A DNA stretch of 64,000 nucleotides from Hasllibacter halocynthiae (lineage in GTDB: Bacteria > Pseudomonadota > Alphaproteobacteria > Rhodobacterales > Rhodobacteraceae). The notes beneath the pieces were generated by a model, which was not told where the DNA came from, searched no databases, and saw nothing but the letters and a program-made list of their open reading frames with translations. The DNA is taken from contig NZ_PVTT01000002.1 of the NCBI RefSeq assembly GCF_003003095.1, forward strand, positions 434,001 to 498,000, written 5' to 3'. The position numbers were made by a program, and so were the translations under genes. Of this stretch, positions 33,377 through 43,336 are shown piece after piece; within the stretch, counting starts at the first letter, position 1; every line of letters begins with the position of its first letter.

Positions 33377-33405
33377 TGTCTAGGAACCCGTTAGGTTCTG
33401 GTAAA
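33377..33405 (-). promoter_or_regulatory. putative promoter with inverted repeat in its spacer
   Basis: On the minus strand TTTACC (33405-33400) and TAGACA (33382-33377) are 17 bases apart, 48 bases before the second GT2-like gene. The spacer holds an imperfect inverted repeat (AGAACC ... GGTTCCT) where a repressor could bind. Neither box is close to consensus. Confidence 0.3.
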
Positions 33406-33444
33406 GAGCGCGGGATCGTCGCGCACGTCCGAGCGTCCGCGCCG

Positions 33445-34563
33445 CTACGTCCAGGCACCGCGGGTGATCAGGCCCAGCCGCTCGAGCTGCTCCCACCCCT
33501 CCAGCGCCAGGCTGCCGCCGTGCCGGAAGTCGGGGCCCGCGATCAGCGCGTCGTAGTACCCGTCATGGCCGAGGGGGTCGTGGAAATGCTCGCCGCGGGC
33601 CTTCTCTATCGCCGAGCGGGCGCGGATCATCGGCAGGAGCTTCGTGTGCAGGAGCGCGGCCACCGGCCGCGCCAGGTCCTGCGCAGGCGTGCCGGGCACC
33701 CTCTCCCAGACGTCGTTGAGCCCCCGCGGCAGCGCTGTGTGCGCCGAGTTGACGAGGGCGTCGCCCTTTCGCCACCGGACGAGGGGAAGCTTGTTCAGCG
33801 TCGGCGCGCGGCGGGGCGCGGCCCGGTGGAACAGCCGGTCCCGCGGGCCGCCCTGGATCCAGAGGTTCCGAAGCACCCGCTGGCGCGTTCCGCGATAGCC
33901 GTCCGGATCGAAGAGCGTCAGCGCGGCGAGGGGATCGTCCCCGGGCGCGAAGGCCGGCCCCGCGCCGACGGGTGCGTCTGGATAGAGGTCGAGCATCAGC
34001 GCGCCCATCGACCTGCCGCCCCGGCCGTCCAGCCAAGTCGTGAGCGCGCGAAGGTCGCGGACGCCGTGATGGGGCGCCAGAAGCAGCTCGTCCGCGTCGA
34101 GCACCACGCACCAGCGGCCGGTCCCATGACGGCGCAGGAGGTGGTTCAACCAGTCCACGCCGAACCGGGACGCCCGATAGGACGCCTCCGTCCGCCAGAG
34201 ATGGACGTCTTCCTCGCCGAGGAGAAGCTCGGTCGTTCCGTCGGAGGAGCCGTTGTCCACCACGACGAATGGCCCGGCGCCGATCCGGCGGTGCCATTCG
34301 AGCCAATGGGGAAGCCGCTCGATCTCGTCCCGGACGACGGCGAAGACTGGTATCGCGCCCGCGGGCAGCCGCGGCGGGGCGCCGAGCGGAACGAGGTCGC
34401 GCCCCGAGTGGCGGGCGTCGCGCAGCCGGTGCAGGCGTCGCCAGCGCAGCTTCCAGGCTAGGGCCGCCTCGCGGGCCGCCCCGCGCAGCGGCTCGTATGT
34501 GGCGCCTTCGACCCGCCGCCTCACGCCCGGGGGCCGAAGCCCGGTCCCGTATGCCACCGCCAT
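33445..34563 (-). CDS. GT2-like glycosyltransferase (Glyco_tranf_2_4 type), first of a pair
   Basis: A 372-residue paralog of the next gene. It shares the order FAVVRDEIERLPHWLEWH, FVVVDNGSSDGTTELL, VLDADELLLAP (DxD), LMLDLYPDAPVG, NLWIQGGPRDRLFH, APTLNKLPLVRWRKGD, HTALPRGLNDVWE and LLHTKLLP. The ATG at 34563 has GAGGA 3 bases upstream but lies inside the galE 3' end, overlapping it by 43 bases. An in-frame GTG at 34524 overlaps the galE stop as GTGA, matching the style of this cluster, and would give 359 residues. I keep the ATG but the GTG is a real alternative. Donor sugar unknown. Confidence 0.82.
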   Translation of the reverse strand: MAVAYGTGLRPPGVRRRVEGATYEPLRGAAREAALAWKLRWRRLHRLRDARHSGRDLVPLGAPPRLPAGAIPVFAVVRDEIERLPHWLEWHRRIGAGPFVVVDNGSSDGTTELLLGEEDVHLWRTEASYRASRFGVDWLNHLLRRHGTGRWCVVLDADELLLAPHHGVRDLRALTTWLDGRGGRSMGALMLDLYPDAPVGAGPAFAPGDDPLAALTLFDPDGYRGTRQRVLRNLWIQGGPRDRLFHRAAPRRAPTLNKLPLVRWRKGDALVNSAHTALPRGLNDVWERVPGTPAQDLARPVAALLHTKLLPMIRARSAIEKARGEHFHDPLGHDGYYDALIAGPDFRHGGSLALEGWEQLERLGLITRGAWT

Positions 34564-35519
34564 GCGTCCTCGATCATGGCGCGCAGGCCCCGCGTCGGGG
34601 TCCAGGCGAGCTCGTCCGCGGCGAGGCGCGATCCGGAGACGAGGCGCACGGCGTCGCCCGCGCGCCGGGGACCTTCCACGACCGGGACCTCCCTGTTGGT
34701 GACCGCGCGGGCGGCCTCGACCACCTCGCGCACGGAGTAGCCCGTCCCCGAGCCGAGGTTGTAGGCCCGGCTCGTCCCCCCCTGCAGGAGCCGCTCCAGC
34801 CCCGCCACGTGCGCCTCGCAGAGGTCGAGGACGTGGACGTAGTCCCTGACGGCGGTGCCGTCGGCCGTGGCGTAGTCGGTGCCGTGGATCGTGAGCGCCG
34901 GGCGCATGCCGCGGACGGCCTCGATCATCGCGGGGATCAGGTGCGTCTCCGGGTCGTGCGCCTCGCCGACCTCTCCCTCCGGGTCGGCGCCGGCGACGTT
35001 GAAGTAGCGGAAGATCACGTGCCGCAGCCCGTGCGCCGCCTCGAAGTCGCGCAGCATGTCCTCCGTCGCCCGCTTGGAGGCGCCGTAGGCGTTCAGGGGA
35101 AGCCGCGGCGCGCCCTCGTCCAGGACCTCGCCGTCCCGGTCGCCATAGACCGCGCAGGTCGAGGAGAAGACGAGCGCGCCCACGCCGGCCCGGACGGTAG
35201 CCTCCAGCAGCTCCAGCGAGCCGCCGAGGTTGTTGCGCCAGTACCGCCCCGGCCGAGCCATCGCCTCGCCCACCTGCGAGGACGCGGCGAAGTGCATGAC
35301 CGCGATCGGCCGGTGCTCGGCGAAGGCGCGGTCCAGCGCGCGGGCGTCGTGCAACGCGCCCTCGACCAGCGGGCCGAACCGCACCGCGGCGGGGTTGCCC
35401 GTCGAGAGATCGTCGAAGGTGACGGGAAGGAAGCCCTCGCGACGCAGGGCCTTGCAGGCGTGGGACCCGATGTAGCCCGCGCCGCCCGTGACCAGGACGG
35501 CGCCCTTTCCCTCCATCAT
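34521..35519 (-). CDS. galE: UDP-glucose 4-epimerase
   Basis: Extended short-chain dehydrogenase that interconverts UDP-glucose and UDP-galactose with bound NAD. The 332 residues show the Rossmann motif VTGGAGYIGSHACKAL, HFAASSQVGEA, the catalytic SSTCAVYG Ser/Thr and YGASK, FRYFNVAGADPEGEVGEAH, RDYVHVLDLCEAHV, and YNLGSGTGYSVREVV. These are GalE-type substrate residues, although UDP-GlcNAc use cannot be excluded. It starts 31 bases after galU, which supplies UDP-glucose. Two adjacent ATG codons (35519 and 35516) are possible starts. Confidence 0.92.
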   Translation of the reverse strand: MMEGKGAVLVTGGAGYIGSHACKALRREGFLPVTFDDLSTGNPAAVRFGPLVEGALHDARALDRAFAEHRPIAVMHFAASSQVGEAMARPGRYWRNNLGGSLELLEATVRAGVGALVFSSTCAVYGDRDGEVLDEGAPRLPLNAYGASKRATEDMLRDFEAAHGLRHVIFRYFNVAGADPEGEVGEAHDPETHLIPAMIEAVRGMRPALTIHGTDYATADGTAVRDYVHVLDLCEAHVAGLERLLQGGTSRAYNLGSGTGYSVREVVEAARAVTNREVPVVEGPRRAGDAVRLVSGSRLAADELAWTPTRGLRAMIEDAWRWHTGPGFGPRA

Positions 35520-35550
35520 GACCGCACCCCCCACACGTCCGGGGGATGCC

Positions 35551-36444
35551 TTACTGCGCGGCGGTGCGGGAGGCCATGACCTCCGCGAGGAATCCCTCGA
35601 GGTCCTCTCTGAGATCGGGCCGCGACAGACCGAACGCGACGGTCGCCTGAAGGAAGCCGGCCTTCGAGCCGCAGTCGAACCGCTGCCCGCGGAAGCGCAG
35701 GCCGTATACCCCGCCGCCGTCGATCTGCTCGGCGATGGCGTCGGTCAGCTGGATCTCCCCCCCCGCGCCGGCCTTCGTGCGGTTGAGCGACCGCATGACC
35801 TCCGGCGTCAAAATGTAGCGCCCGATCACGGCGAGGTTGCTCGGCGCCTCCTCCGCGTCCGGCTTCTCGACCATGCCGCGCACCTTCACGATCGCGCCGT
35901 GATCCTCCTCCACGTCGAGCACGCCGTAGGCGCTGACCTTGTCCTTCGGCACCTCCATGGCGGCGACCATGCAGCCGCCGGTCTCGGCGTGGGCCTCGAC
36001 CATCTGCTGCAGGCAGGGCTTGTCGTCCGACTGGATCACGTCGTCGGGCAGCATCACGGCGAAGGGCTCGTTCCCGACGAAGCGGCGCGCGCACCATACC
36101 GCGTGCCCCAGCCCCAGGGCCTTGGCCTGACGGGTATAGGCGATCTCGCCGGAATCCATGTTGGACTCCTTCAGCGCCTGCAGGAGGTCGTCCTTGCCCT
36201 TCTTCTTCAGCGTGCGCTCCAGCTCGGGGGACTGGTCGAAGTAGTCCTCGAGCGCCGACTTGCCCTTGGCGGTGACGAAGATGAAGTCCTTGATCCCCGC
36301 CGCCCGCGCCTCGTCGATGGCGTACTGGATCAGGGGCTTGTCCACGAGGGTCATGATCTCCTTCGGGACGGACTTGGTCGCGGGCAGGAACCGCGTCCCC
36401 AGGCCGGCGACGGGGAAGATGGCTTTCGTGACCTTGCGTGGCAT
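35551..36444 (-). CDS. galU: UTP-glucose-1-phosphate uridylyltransferase
   Basis: Makes UDP-glucose for surface glycans and for GalE. The 297-residue protein has the GalU signature IFPVAGLGTRFLPATKSVPKE, YAIDEARAAGI, LGLGHAVWCAR, MLPDDVIQ (uridyl and metal site), VEKPDAEEAPSNLAVIGRYI and EIQLTDAIAEQI. ATG 36444 has GGAGG with 7-base spacing and the normal N-terminus MPRKVTKAIFPVAG. It lies 144 bases after kdsB, separated by a strong hairpin, so galU may begin a new transcript for galE and the transferases. Confidence 0.95.
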   Translation of the reverse strand: MPRKVTKAIFPVAGLGTRFLPATKSVPKEIMTLVDKPLIQYAIDEARAAGIKDFIFVTAKGKSALEDYFDQSPELERTLKKKGKDDLLQALKESNMDSGEIAYTRQAKALGLGHAVWCARRFVGNEPFAVMLPDDVIQSDDKPCLQQMVEAHAETGGCMVAAMEVPKDKVSAYGVLDVEEDHGAIVKVRGMVEKPDAEEAPSNLAVIGRYILTPEVMRSLNRTKAGAGGEIQLTDAIAEQIDGGGVYGLRFRGQRFDCGSKAGFLQATVAFGLSRPDLREDLEGFLAEVMASRTAAQ

Positions 36445-36558
36445 CGGGAACCTCCTTGGTGCGTGCGGCGGACGGGGGATCGCGCCACCCTGCACCATCG
36501 GGACGCCCGGGACGAGGGTCCGGTTCCGCCCGCCGTCCTTCCCGCCGGGACCGGCCGT

Positions 36559-36589
36559 GCGGCGGGCGCGCCGCCGCGCGTCCCGCCGC
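36559..36589 (-). terminator. strong hairpin directly after kdsB
   Basis: On the minus strand GCGGCGGG-(A)-CGCGC, loop GGCG, GCGCG-CCCGCCGC makes a 13-pair stem with one bulge, starting at the kdsB stop codon. No T-run follows, so it may be a rho-dependent end, a 3' stabiliser or a partial terminator. Confidence 0.5.
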
Positions 36590-37371
36590 TAGTACATCCC
36601 GATCTCGACCATCATGGCCTCGATCCGGGGCACGTCCTCGGGGTTGTTCAGCTCCCAGAAGGGGCGGTCGCGGGCCTCGACCTCGACGCAGCGGACGGGA
36701 TGCCCATTCTCGAGGAAGCGCAGCTGCTCGAGGCCCTCGGCCTTCTCCAGGACCCCCTCGGGCCAAAGGCGGTAGGCCGCCAGGGCCGAGGGGGTGTAGG
36801 CGTAGAGGCCGACATGGTGCCAGACCGGCACCGTCGCCCCGTCGCCCCCGTGCGGCATGACCTCCTTGGAGAAGTAGAGCGCCCGCCGGTCCCGCGCGAC
36901 CACGGCGGTGGTCCCCCCCACGCGCCCCGCGGCCCGGTCCGCCCGCAGGGCGTCGACATGCTCGCGGCTCGCGCGAAGGACGGGCGTCGCGACGGCCGCG
37001 CCCTCCTCCATGGCGGCGAGGATGGCCGAGACGTACCAAGGCGGCGTCAGGGGCGCGTCGCCCTGCAGGTTCACCACGACGTCGAAGCCCGCCCCGACGA
37101 CGTCGAGAACGGCCGCGACCCGCTCGGTCCCGTTGCGGCACGCGGCGGGCGTCATCACCACCTCGGCGCCGAAGCCCGCCGCGTGGTCGCGGATGCGGTC
37201 GTCGTCCGTCGCCACCACGACGCGGGCGCCGGGCGCGGCCTCCAGCGCAGCTTCCCACGAGCGGCGGACGAGCGAGCGCGCCGCCCCCGACGCGCCCCGC
37301 AGTTCGGCGAGGGGCTTTCCGGGATAGCGCGAGGAGGCGTAGCGCGCGGGGATCGCGACGAGGACACTCAT
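36589..37371 (-). CDS. kdsB: CMP-Kdo synthetase-like cytidylyltransferase (KdsB/KpsU type)
   Basis: Activates Kdo as CMP-Kdo for lipopolysaccharide or capsule linkers. The 260 residues show VAIPARYASSRYPGKPLAEL, VVVATDDDRI, NGTERVAAVL, VNLQGDAPLTPP, ALYFSKEVMPHGGD, HHVGLYAYTPSALAAY and EQLRFLENGHPVRCVEV. The metal/CTP loop reads QGDAP where characterised KdsB enzymes have QGDEP, so substrate or kinetics may differ. The ATG overlaps the cysQ stop as ATGA. Next to glycan genes and an ABC-2 permease, a capsule-type role (KpsU) is as likely as the housekeeping role. Confidence 0.82.
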   Translation of the reverse strand: MSVLVAIPARYASSRYPGKPLAELRGASGAARSLVRRSWEAALEAAPGARVVVATDDDRIRDHAAGFGAEVVMTPAACRNGTERVAAVLDVVGAGFDVVVNLQGDAPLTPPWYVSAILAAMEEGAAVATPVLRASREHVDALRADRAAGRVGGTTAVVARDRRALYFSKEVMPHGGDGATVPVWHHVGLYAYTPSALAAYRLWPEGVLEKAEGLEQLRFLENGHPVRCVEVEARDRPFWELNNPEDVPRIEAMMVEIGMY

Positions 37372-38153
37372 CGCGGTGCCACCCCCGGCCCGTGCGCGAG
37401 GAAGGAGCCGTTGCGGTAGCCCGGCTTGCCGTAGCGGAACGTCCCGCCCGTCCCGAGGTCGATCATCCGCCCCCCCGCGCCGCGCAGCACGGCGTCCCCG
37501 GCGGCGGTGTCCCATTCCATCGTCGGGCCGAAGCGGGGATAGAGGTCCGCCTCCCCGGCGGCGACGAGGCAGAACTTCAGCGACGAGCCGGCGGAGACGA
37601 TCCCGGCCACGTCGTAGCGCGCGATGTAGGCGTCCGTCGCCGCGTCCCGGTGCGACTTGGACGCGACGACGCGCAAGGGGCCGCCCGGATGCGCCGCCTG
37701 CAGCGGCGTCGTCCGGCCGGGGGCCCGGCCGAACGGCCCCTCCTCCTCGACCGAGGCGCCGGAGGCGTCCGTGTAGAAGAGGCGCCGCCGCGCGGGCGCA
37801 TAGACGACGCCGCGCACGGGCGCGCCGTCCTCCACGAGGGCTATGTTCACGGTGAAGTCGCCGCGGCGGCGCACGAACTCCTTCGTGCCGTCGAGCGGAT
37901 CGACGATCAGGAAGCGGTCCGCGACCTTCGAATGGGTGGCCGCCTGCTCCTCCGTGACGAGGGCGACGTCCGGGAACGCCTCGCGCAGCCCGGCCGAGAT
38001 GACGGCGTCGGCGGCCTTGTCCGCGCGGGTGACGGGGCTGTCGTCGGCCTTGGCCTCGACCCCGAGGTCGCCGGAGCCGTAGACCTCCATGATGGCCTCG
38101 CCGCCGGCGAGCGCCAGCCGCCGCATCGTCGCCACAAGACGATCCATGTCCAT
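37368..38153 (-). CDS. cysQ: 3'(2'),5'-bisphosphate nucleotidase CysQ
   Basis: Inositol-monophosphatase-fold enzyme that removes the 3' phosphate of PAP, the inhibitory by-product of PAPS-dependent sulfation. The 261 residues show the metal motifs VTEEQ near residue 67 and DPLDGTKEFVRRRGDFTVNIAL near residue 84, VVASKSHRD, GSSLKFCLVAAGEADLYPRFGPTMEWDTAAGDAVL with the third metal Asp, and a GGRMIDL tail. The TKEF form of the DPLDGT loop is typical of CysQ rather than inositol phosphatases. It heads the cluster that ends with a sulfotransferase. Start 38153 is preferred over the in-frame ATG at 38147. Confidence 0.92.
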   Translation of the reverse strand: MDMDRLVATMRRLALAGGEAIMEVYGSGDLGVEAKADDSPVTRADKAADAVISAGLREAFPDVALVTEEQAATHSKVADRFLIVDPLDGTKEFVRRRGDFTVNIALVEDGAPVRGVVYAPARRRLFYTDASGASVEEEGPFGRAPGRTTPLQAAHPGGPLRVVASKSHRDAATDAYIARYDVAGIVSAGSSLKFCLVAAGEADLYPRFGPTMEWDTAAGDAVLRGAGGRMIDLGTGGTFRYGKPGYRNGSFLAHGPGVAPR

Positions 38154-38264
38154 CGGTCCCGTCCCTTTGTTCCGGCCGCCGCGCCGGTTATGCTCCACCG
38201 CGGCGCCCGGGCAACCTCTTTGTGGGACCGCGCGGACGGCCATCGGCATCGGCGGGGGACCGGC

Positions 38265-39089
38265 ATGTGGGATCATCGGCGGCGCAGCCGCTCCAGCGCG
38301 GCCTCGGCGCTCCGACTGGCCGAGCTCGTCTATCACGGGGCCGTGCGCAGCGTCCGGCAGAGCAGCCGCACCCCGATCTGGGGGCTCCTCCAGGACGTGA
38401 TGCAGGCCGTCCTCCTCGTCGCTGTGTTCTACTTCATGTTCGAGATACTCGGCACCCGGAAGTTCGCGATCCGCGGCGACTTCCTCGTCTACGTCATGAC
38501 GGGGATCTTCATGTTCCTCGTCTTCAACAAGTCGCTGGCGGCCACAGCCTCGGCCGAGGGGCCGGCCTCCGCGATGATGCAGCACGCGCCGATGAACACG
38601 GTCGTGGCGCTCGGGTCGGCGGCGCTCGCCTCGCTCTACAAGAACGCGCTGGCGGTGTTCCTGATGCTGGGCATCTACCACCTCGCCATCCGCCCGGTGG
38701 AGATCGACCAGCCCGCCGGCGTCCTCGGCATGTTCGTCCTGTGCTGGTTCGTCGGCTCGGCGGTCGGGGTGCTCTTCTACGCGATCACCCCGTGGGCGCC
38801 GGGCATGCTGGGGATGGTCCGCCAGTTCTACACCAGGGCCAACATGATCACGTCCGGAAAGATGTTCGTCGCCAACTCGCTGCCGCCGGCCTTGCTGGCG
38901 TTCTTCGACTGGAACCCCCTCTTCCACGTCATCGACCAGACGCGGGGTTTCGCCTTCGTGAACTATAACCCGCACTTCTCCTCGGTGAGCTACCCGTTCT
39001 GGGTCGGCATGGTCTGCCTGACGATCGGCCTGATGGCTGAGTTCACGACCCGCAGGTCCGTGTCCCTGTCCTGGACGGCGGGGCGCTAG
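38265..39089 (+). CDS. ABC-2 type polysaccharide export permease (KpsM-like)
   Basis: Inner-membrane permease of 274 residues with about six hydrophobic segments (from roughly residue 40 on) after a basic cytoplasmic N-terminus. The layout and the ABC-2 permease body (TPIWGLLQDVMQAVLLVAVFY, ALGSAALASLYKNALAVFL) match KpsM/Wzm-type exporters of capsular polysaccharide or O-antigen. No ATPase partner (KpsT), KpsE or KpsC/S is in the window, so it is an orphan here. It diverges from cysQ over 111 bases, which places it at the edge of the glycan cluster and suggests it exports that cluster's product. Confidence 0.8.
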   Translation: MWDHRRRSRSSAASALRLAELVYHGAVRSVRQSSRTPIWGLLQDVMQAVLLVAVFYFMFEILGTRKFAIRGDFLVYVMTGIFMFLVFNKSLAATASAEGPASAMMQHAPMNTVVALGSAALASLYKNALAVFLMLGIYHLAIRPVEIDQPAGVLGMFVLCWFVGSAVGVLFYAITPWAPGMLGMVRQFYTRANMITSGKMFVANSLPPALLAFFDWNPLFHVIDQTRGFAFVNYNPHFSSVSYPFWVGMVCLTIGLMAEFTTRRSVSLSWTAGR

Positions 39090-39175
39090 GCGCCCACCTC
39101 CCGCGGCCCCCGCGCCCCGCCGTCCGGGCGCCGCCCGGGCGATCACGAACCCGCGAGATTTCTCCCCGCATCCGC

Positions 39176-39205
39176 GTTGCGGCGCGAAAACGGCCTTCCT
39201 ATATG
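39176..39205 (+). promoter_or_regulatory. putative heat-shock (RpoH-type) promoter of dnaK
   Basis: GTTG at 39176-39179 followed at 39198 by CCTATATG resembles the alphaproteobacterial sigma-32 pattern (CTTG then C-rich TATAT-type -10). It lies about 105 bases before dnaK. No CIRCE repeat (the HrcA operator) is seen in the 222-base gap, which favours RpoH control. Confidence 0.5.
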
Positions 39206-39311
39206 ATCCCGCAGCACCGGCGGGACGATCAGTCGCTCCGGTTTTCCAGTGGGATCGGCGTCCAGCGCCAGAACGGGCGGACGCCCCAATCGCCTTTAGG
39301 AGAGCAGACAT

Positions 39312-41225
<1,914 letters not shown>

Positions 41226-41245
41226 TCCACCCTGTCTGACGTCTG

Positions 41246-41274
41246 GCGGCCGGTCCCCTTCCGGGGCCGGCCGC
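41246..41274 (+). terminator. hairpin between dnaK and dnaJ
   Basis: GCGGCCGG-(T)-CCCC, loop TTCC, GGGG-CCGGCCGC forms 12 pairs with one bulge, 20 bases after the dnaK stop and 25 bases before dnaJ. It lacks a T-run, so it is more likely to reduce readthrough or protect the dnaK 3' end than to end all transcripts. Confidence 0.5.
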
Positions 41275-41299
41275 ATCCCGTTCGAGGGGACATTCGAGA

Positions 41300-42466
41300 A
41301 TGGCGAAACGCGACTACTACGAGGTGCTCGGCCTTTCGAAGGGCGCCGGCGCGGACGAGATCAAGAAGGCCTACCGCCGCAAGGCCAAGGAACTACATCC
41401 CGACCGCAACGCGGACAACCCGAAGGCCGAAGCGCAGTTCAAGGAAGTGAACGAGGCGCACGACGTCCTGAAGGACCCCGACAAGAAGGCCGCCTATGAC
41501 CGGTTCGGCCATGCCGCCTTCGAAGGCGGCGGCGGGGGCGGGGCGCGCGGCAATCCGTTCGGCGGGCGTGGCGGGTATCAGAACCAGGACTTCGCCTCCG
41601 CGTTCTCTGACGTGTTCGACGACCTCTTCGGGGGGATGTCCGGGACGCGTCAGGGCGGTGGCCGCGCCGGTCGCGCGTCCCGTGGCTCGGACCTGCGCTA
41701 CAACCTCTCCGTCACGCTGGAGGAGGCGTTCGCGGGCAAGCAGGCGACCATAGACGTTCCCACCTCCGTCACCTGCGGCAACTGCGAGGGCACCGGCGCC
41801 GAGAGCGGCGCCGAGCCGCAGACCTGCCCGACCTGCTCGGGGCTTGGCAAGGTGCGGGCGCAGCAGGGCTTCTTCACCGTCGAGCGCACCTGCCCGACCT
41901 GCAACGGCGCAGGCCAGATCATCAAGGATCCGTGCCATGTCTGCGGCGGCGCCGGCCGGGTCGAGAAGGACCGCGCCCTGAACGTCAACATCCCCGCGGG
42001 GGTCGAGACCGGAACGCGCATCCGCCTCGGCGGGGAGGGTGAGGCCGGCCTGCGCGGTGGGCCCTCGGGCGACCTCTACATCTTCGTCGAGGTGGCCGAG
42101 CACCCGATCTTCCAACGCGACGGGCAGCACCTCTTCTGCCGGGTCCCGGTCTCGATCGCGACGGCCGCGCTCGGCGGCGACGTCGAGGTGCCGACCATCG
42201 AGGGCGGACGGTCCAAGGTAAAGGTGCCGGCAGGCTCGCAGTCGGGCCGGCAGATGCGCCTGCGCGGCAAGGGGATGCCGATGCTTCGCGGCGGCGGGCG
42301 TGGGGACATGTTCATCGAGCTGGCCGTGGAGACGCCTGTGAACCTGACGAGCCGCCAGAAGGAGATCCTGCGCGAGTTCGAGGGTCTCTGCGACGCGTCC
42401 ACCAACCCGCAATCCTCGGGCTTCGGGGCCCGGGTCAAGTCGTTTTGGGAGCGGATGACCGGCTAG
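41300..42466 (+). CDS. dnaJ: molecular chaperone DnaJ (Hsp40)
   Basis: Co-chaperone that loads substrates on DnaK and stimulates its ATPase. The 388 residues contain the J domain ([23 protein letters not shown] in [10 protein letters not shown]), a Gly/Phe-rich region (about 75-130) and four zinc-binding CxxCxGxG repeats ([36 protein letters not shown]). C-terminal beta domains follow ([25 protein letters not shown]). This is a full class I DnaJ. It is probably co-expressed with dnaK, attenuated by the intervening hairpin. Confidence 0.97.
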   Translation: MAKRDYYEVLGLSKGAGADEIKKAYRRKAKELHPDRNADNPKAEAQFKEVNEAHDVLKDPDKKAAYDRFGHAAFEGGGGGGARGNPFGGRGGYQNQDFASAFSDVFDDLFGGMSGTRQGGGRAGRASRGSDLRYNLSVTLEEAFAGKQATIDVPTSVTCGNCEGTGAESGAEPQTCPTCSGLGKVRAQQGFFTVERTCPTCNGAGQIIKDPCHVCGGAGRVEKDRALNVNIPAGVETGTRIRLGGEGEAGLRGGPSGDLYIFVEVAEHPIFQRDGQHLFCRVPVSIATAALGGDVEVPTIEGGRSKVKVPAGSQSGRQMRLRGKGMPMLRGGGRGDMFIELAVETPVNLTSRQKEILREFEGLCDASTNPQSSGFGARVKSFWERMTG

Positions 42467-42508
42467 GCCGTCAACCATTCCTTAACGAAATCGTCCGAAG
42501 GCTGGGGC

Positions 42509-43336
42509 ATGACCCAGCCTTCCACCTTTCAGGACACGATGCTCCCCCTCCTGGGGGAGGGCGAGGCGCCCTCCCCCGACGAGGCGCCTGGCTTCGGCGA
42601 GATGCCGGTGATCGCGCGCGCCGCGCCGCCGCCCACCGTCGCGCCCGACCACAAGGGGCGTCTGCCGTCCTACATCCGCGACCATCGCACCCGCCTGCGC
42701 GAGCGGTTCCTCCAGGGCGGCGAGGATGCGATGCCGGACTACGAGCTGCTGGAGCTGATCCTCTTCCGCGCCATACCGCGGCAGGACGTGAAGCCCCTCG
42801 CCCGTCGCCTACTCGACGAGTTCGGCGATCTCGCGGGCCTCATGGCCGCACCCACCGCCCGCCTGCGCGAGGTGCATGGCGTGGGCGAGGCCGTCGCGCA
42901 GGAGGTGAAGATCGTCGCCGCCGCCGCGCGCCGCCTGGCGAGGACCCGGGTGATGCAGCGGCCGGTCATATCGTCCTGGCGCGCGATCCTGGACTACCTC
43001 CGCACCGCCCTCGCGCACGAGACGACGGAGGCGTTCCGCTGCCTCTACCTCGATCGGAAGAACGCCTTGATCGCGGACGAGGGGATGGGCCGGGGCACGG
43101 TGGACCACGTTCCCGTCTATCCGCGCGAAGTGCTCAAGCGCGCGCTCGAGCTCGACGCGAGCGCGCTGATCCTCGTGCACAACCATCCCTCGGGCGACCC
43201 CACCCCCTCGGAGGCTGACATCATGATGACCGACCGCATCCGCGACGGGGCGGACGCGCTCGGCCTCGTGCTGCACGACCACGTCGTCATCGGCGCAGGC
43301 GGCGAGGTCAGCTTCCGCGCCGAAGGGCTGATCTAG
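42509..43336 (+). CDS. radC: RadC-family JAB/MPN metalloprotein
   Basis: A 275-residue RadC-type protein; the name is historical and the family has no proven DNA-repair activity. It has an N-terminal helix-hairpin-helix part (ELLELILFRAIPRQDVKPLA, LREVHGVGEAVAQEVK) and a C-terminal JAB domain whose zinc ligands lie in VHNHPSGDPTPSEADI. A proline-rich N-terminal extension of about 40 residues precedes the conserved part. It stands alone between dnaJ and a convergent gene, whose stop codon it overlaps in a shared CTAG. Confidence 0.92.
   Translation: MTQPSTFQDTMLPLLGEGEAPSPDEAPGFGEMPVIARAAPPPTVAPDHKGRLPSYIRDHRTRLRERFLQGGEDAMPDYELLELILFRAIPRQDVKPLARRLLDEFGDLAGLMAAPTARLREVHGVGEAVAQEVKIVAAAARRLARTRVMQRPVISSWRAILDYLRTALAHETTEAFRCLYLDRKNALIADEGMGRGTVDHVPVYPREVLKRALELDASALILVHNHPSGDPTPSEADIMMTDRIRDGADALGLVLHDHVVIGAGGEVSFRAEGLI

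Noticed and set aside
34524-34563. Treating the galE/GT2 43-base overlap as a sequencing error or frameshift
   Set aside because: Both frames are intact over their full family lengths. An in-frame GTG at 34524 would remove the overlap without any error.
39090-39311. HrcA/CIRCE control of dnaK
   Set aside because: No TTAGCACTC-N9-GAGTGCTAA repeat is present in the gap; the RpoH-like element fits better.
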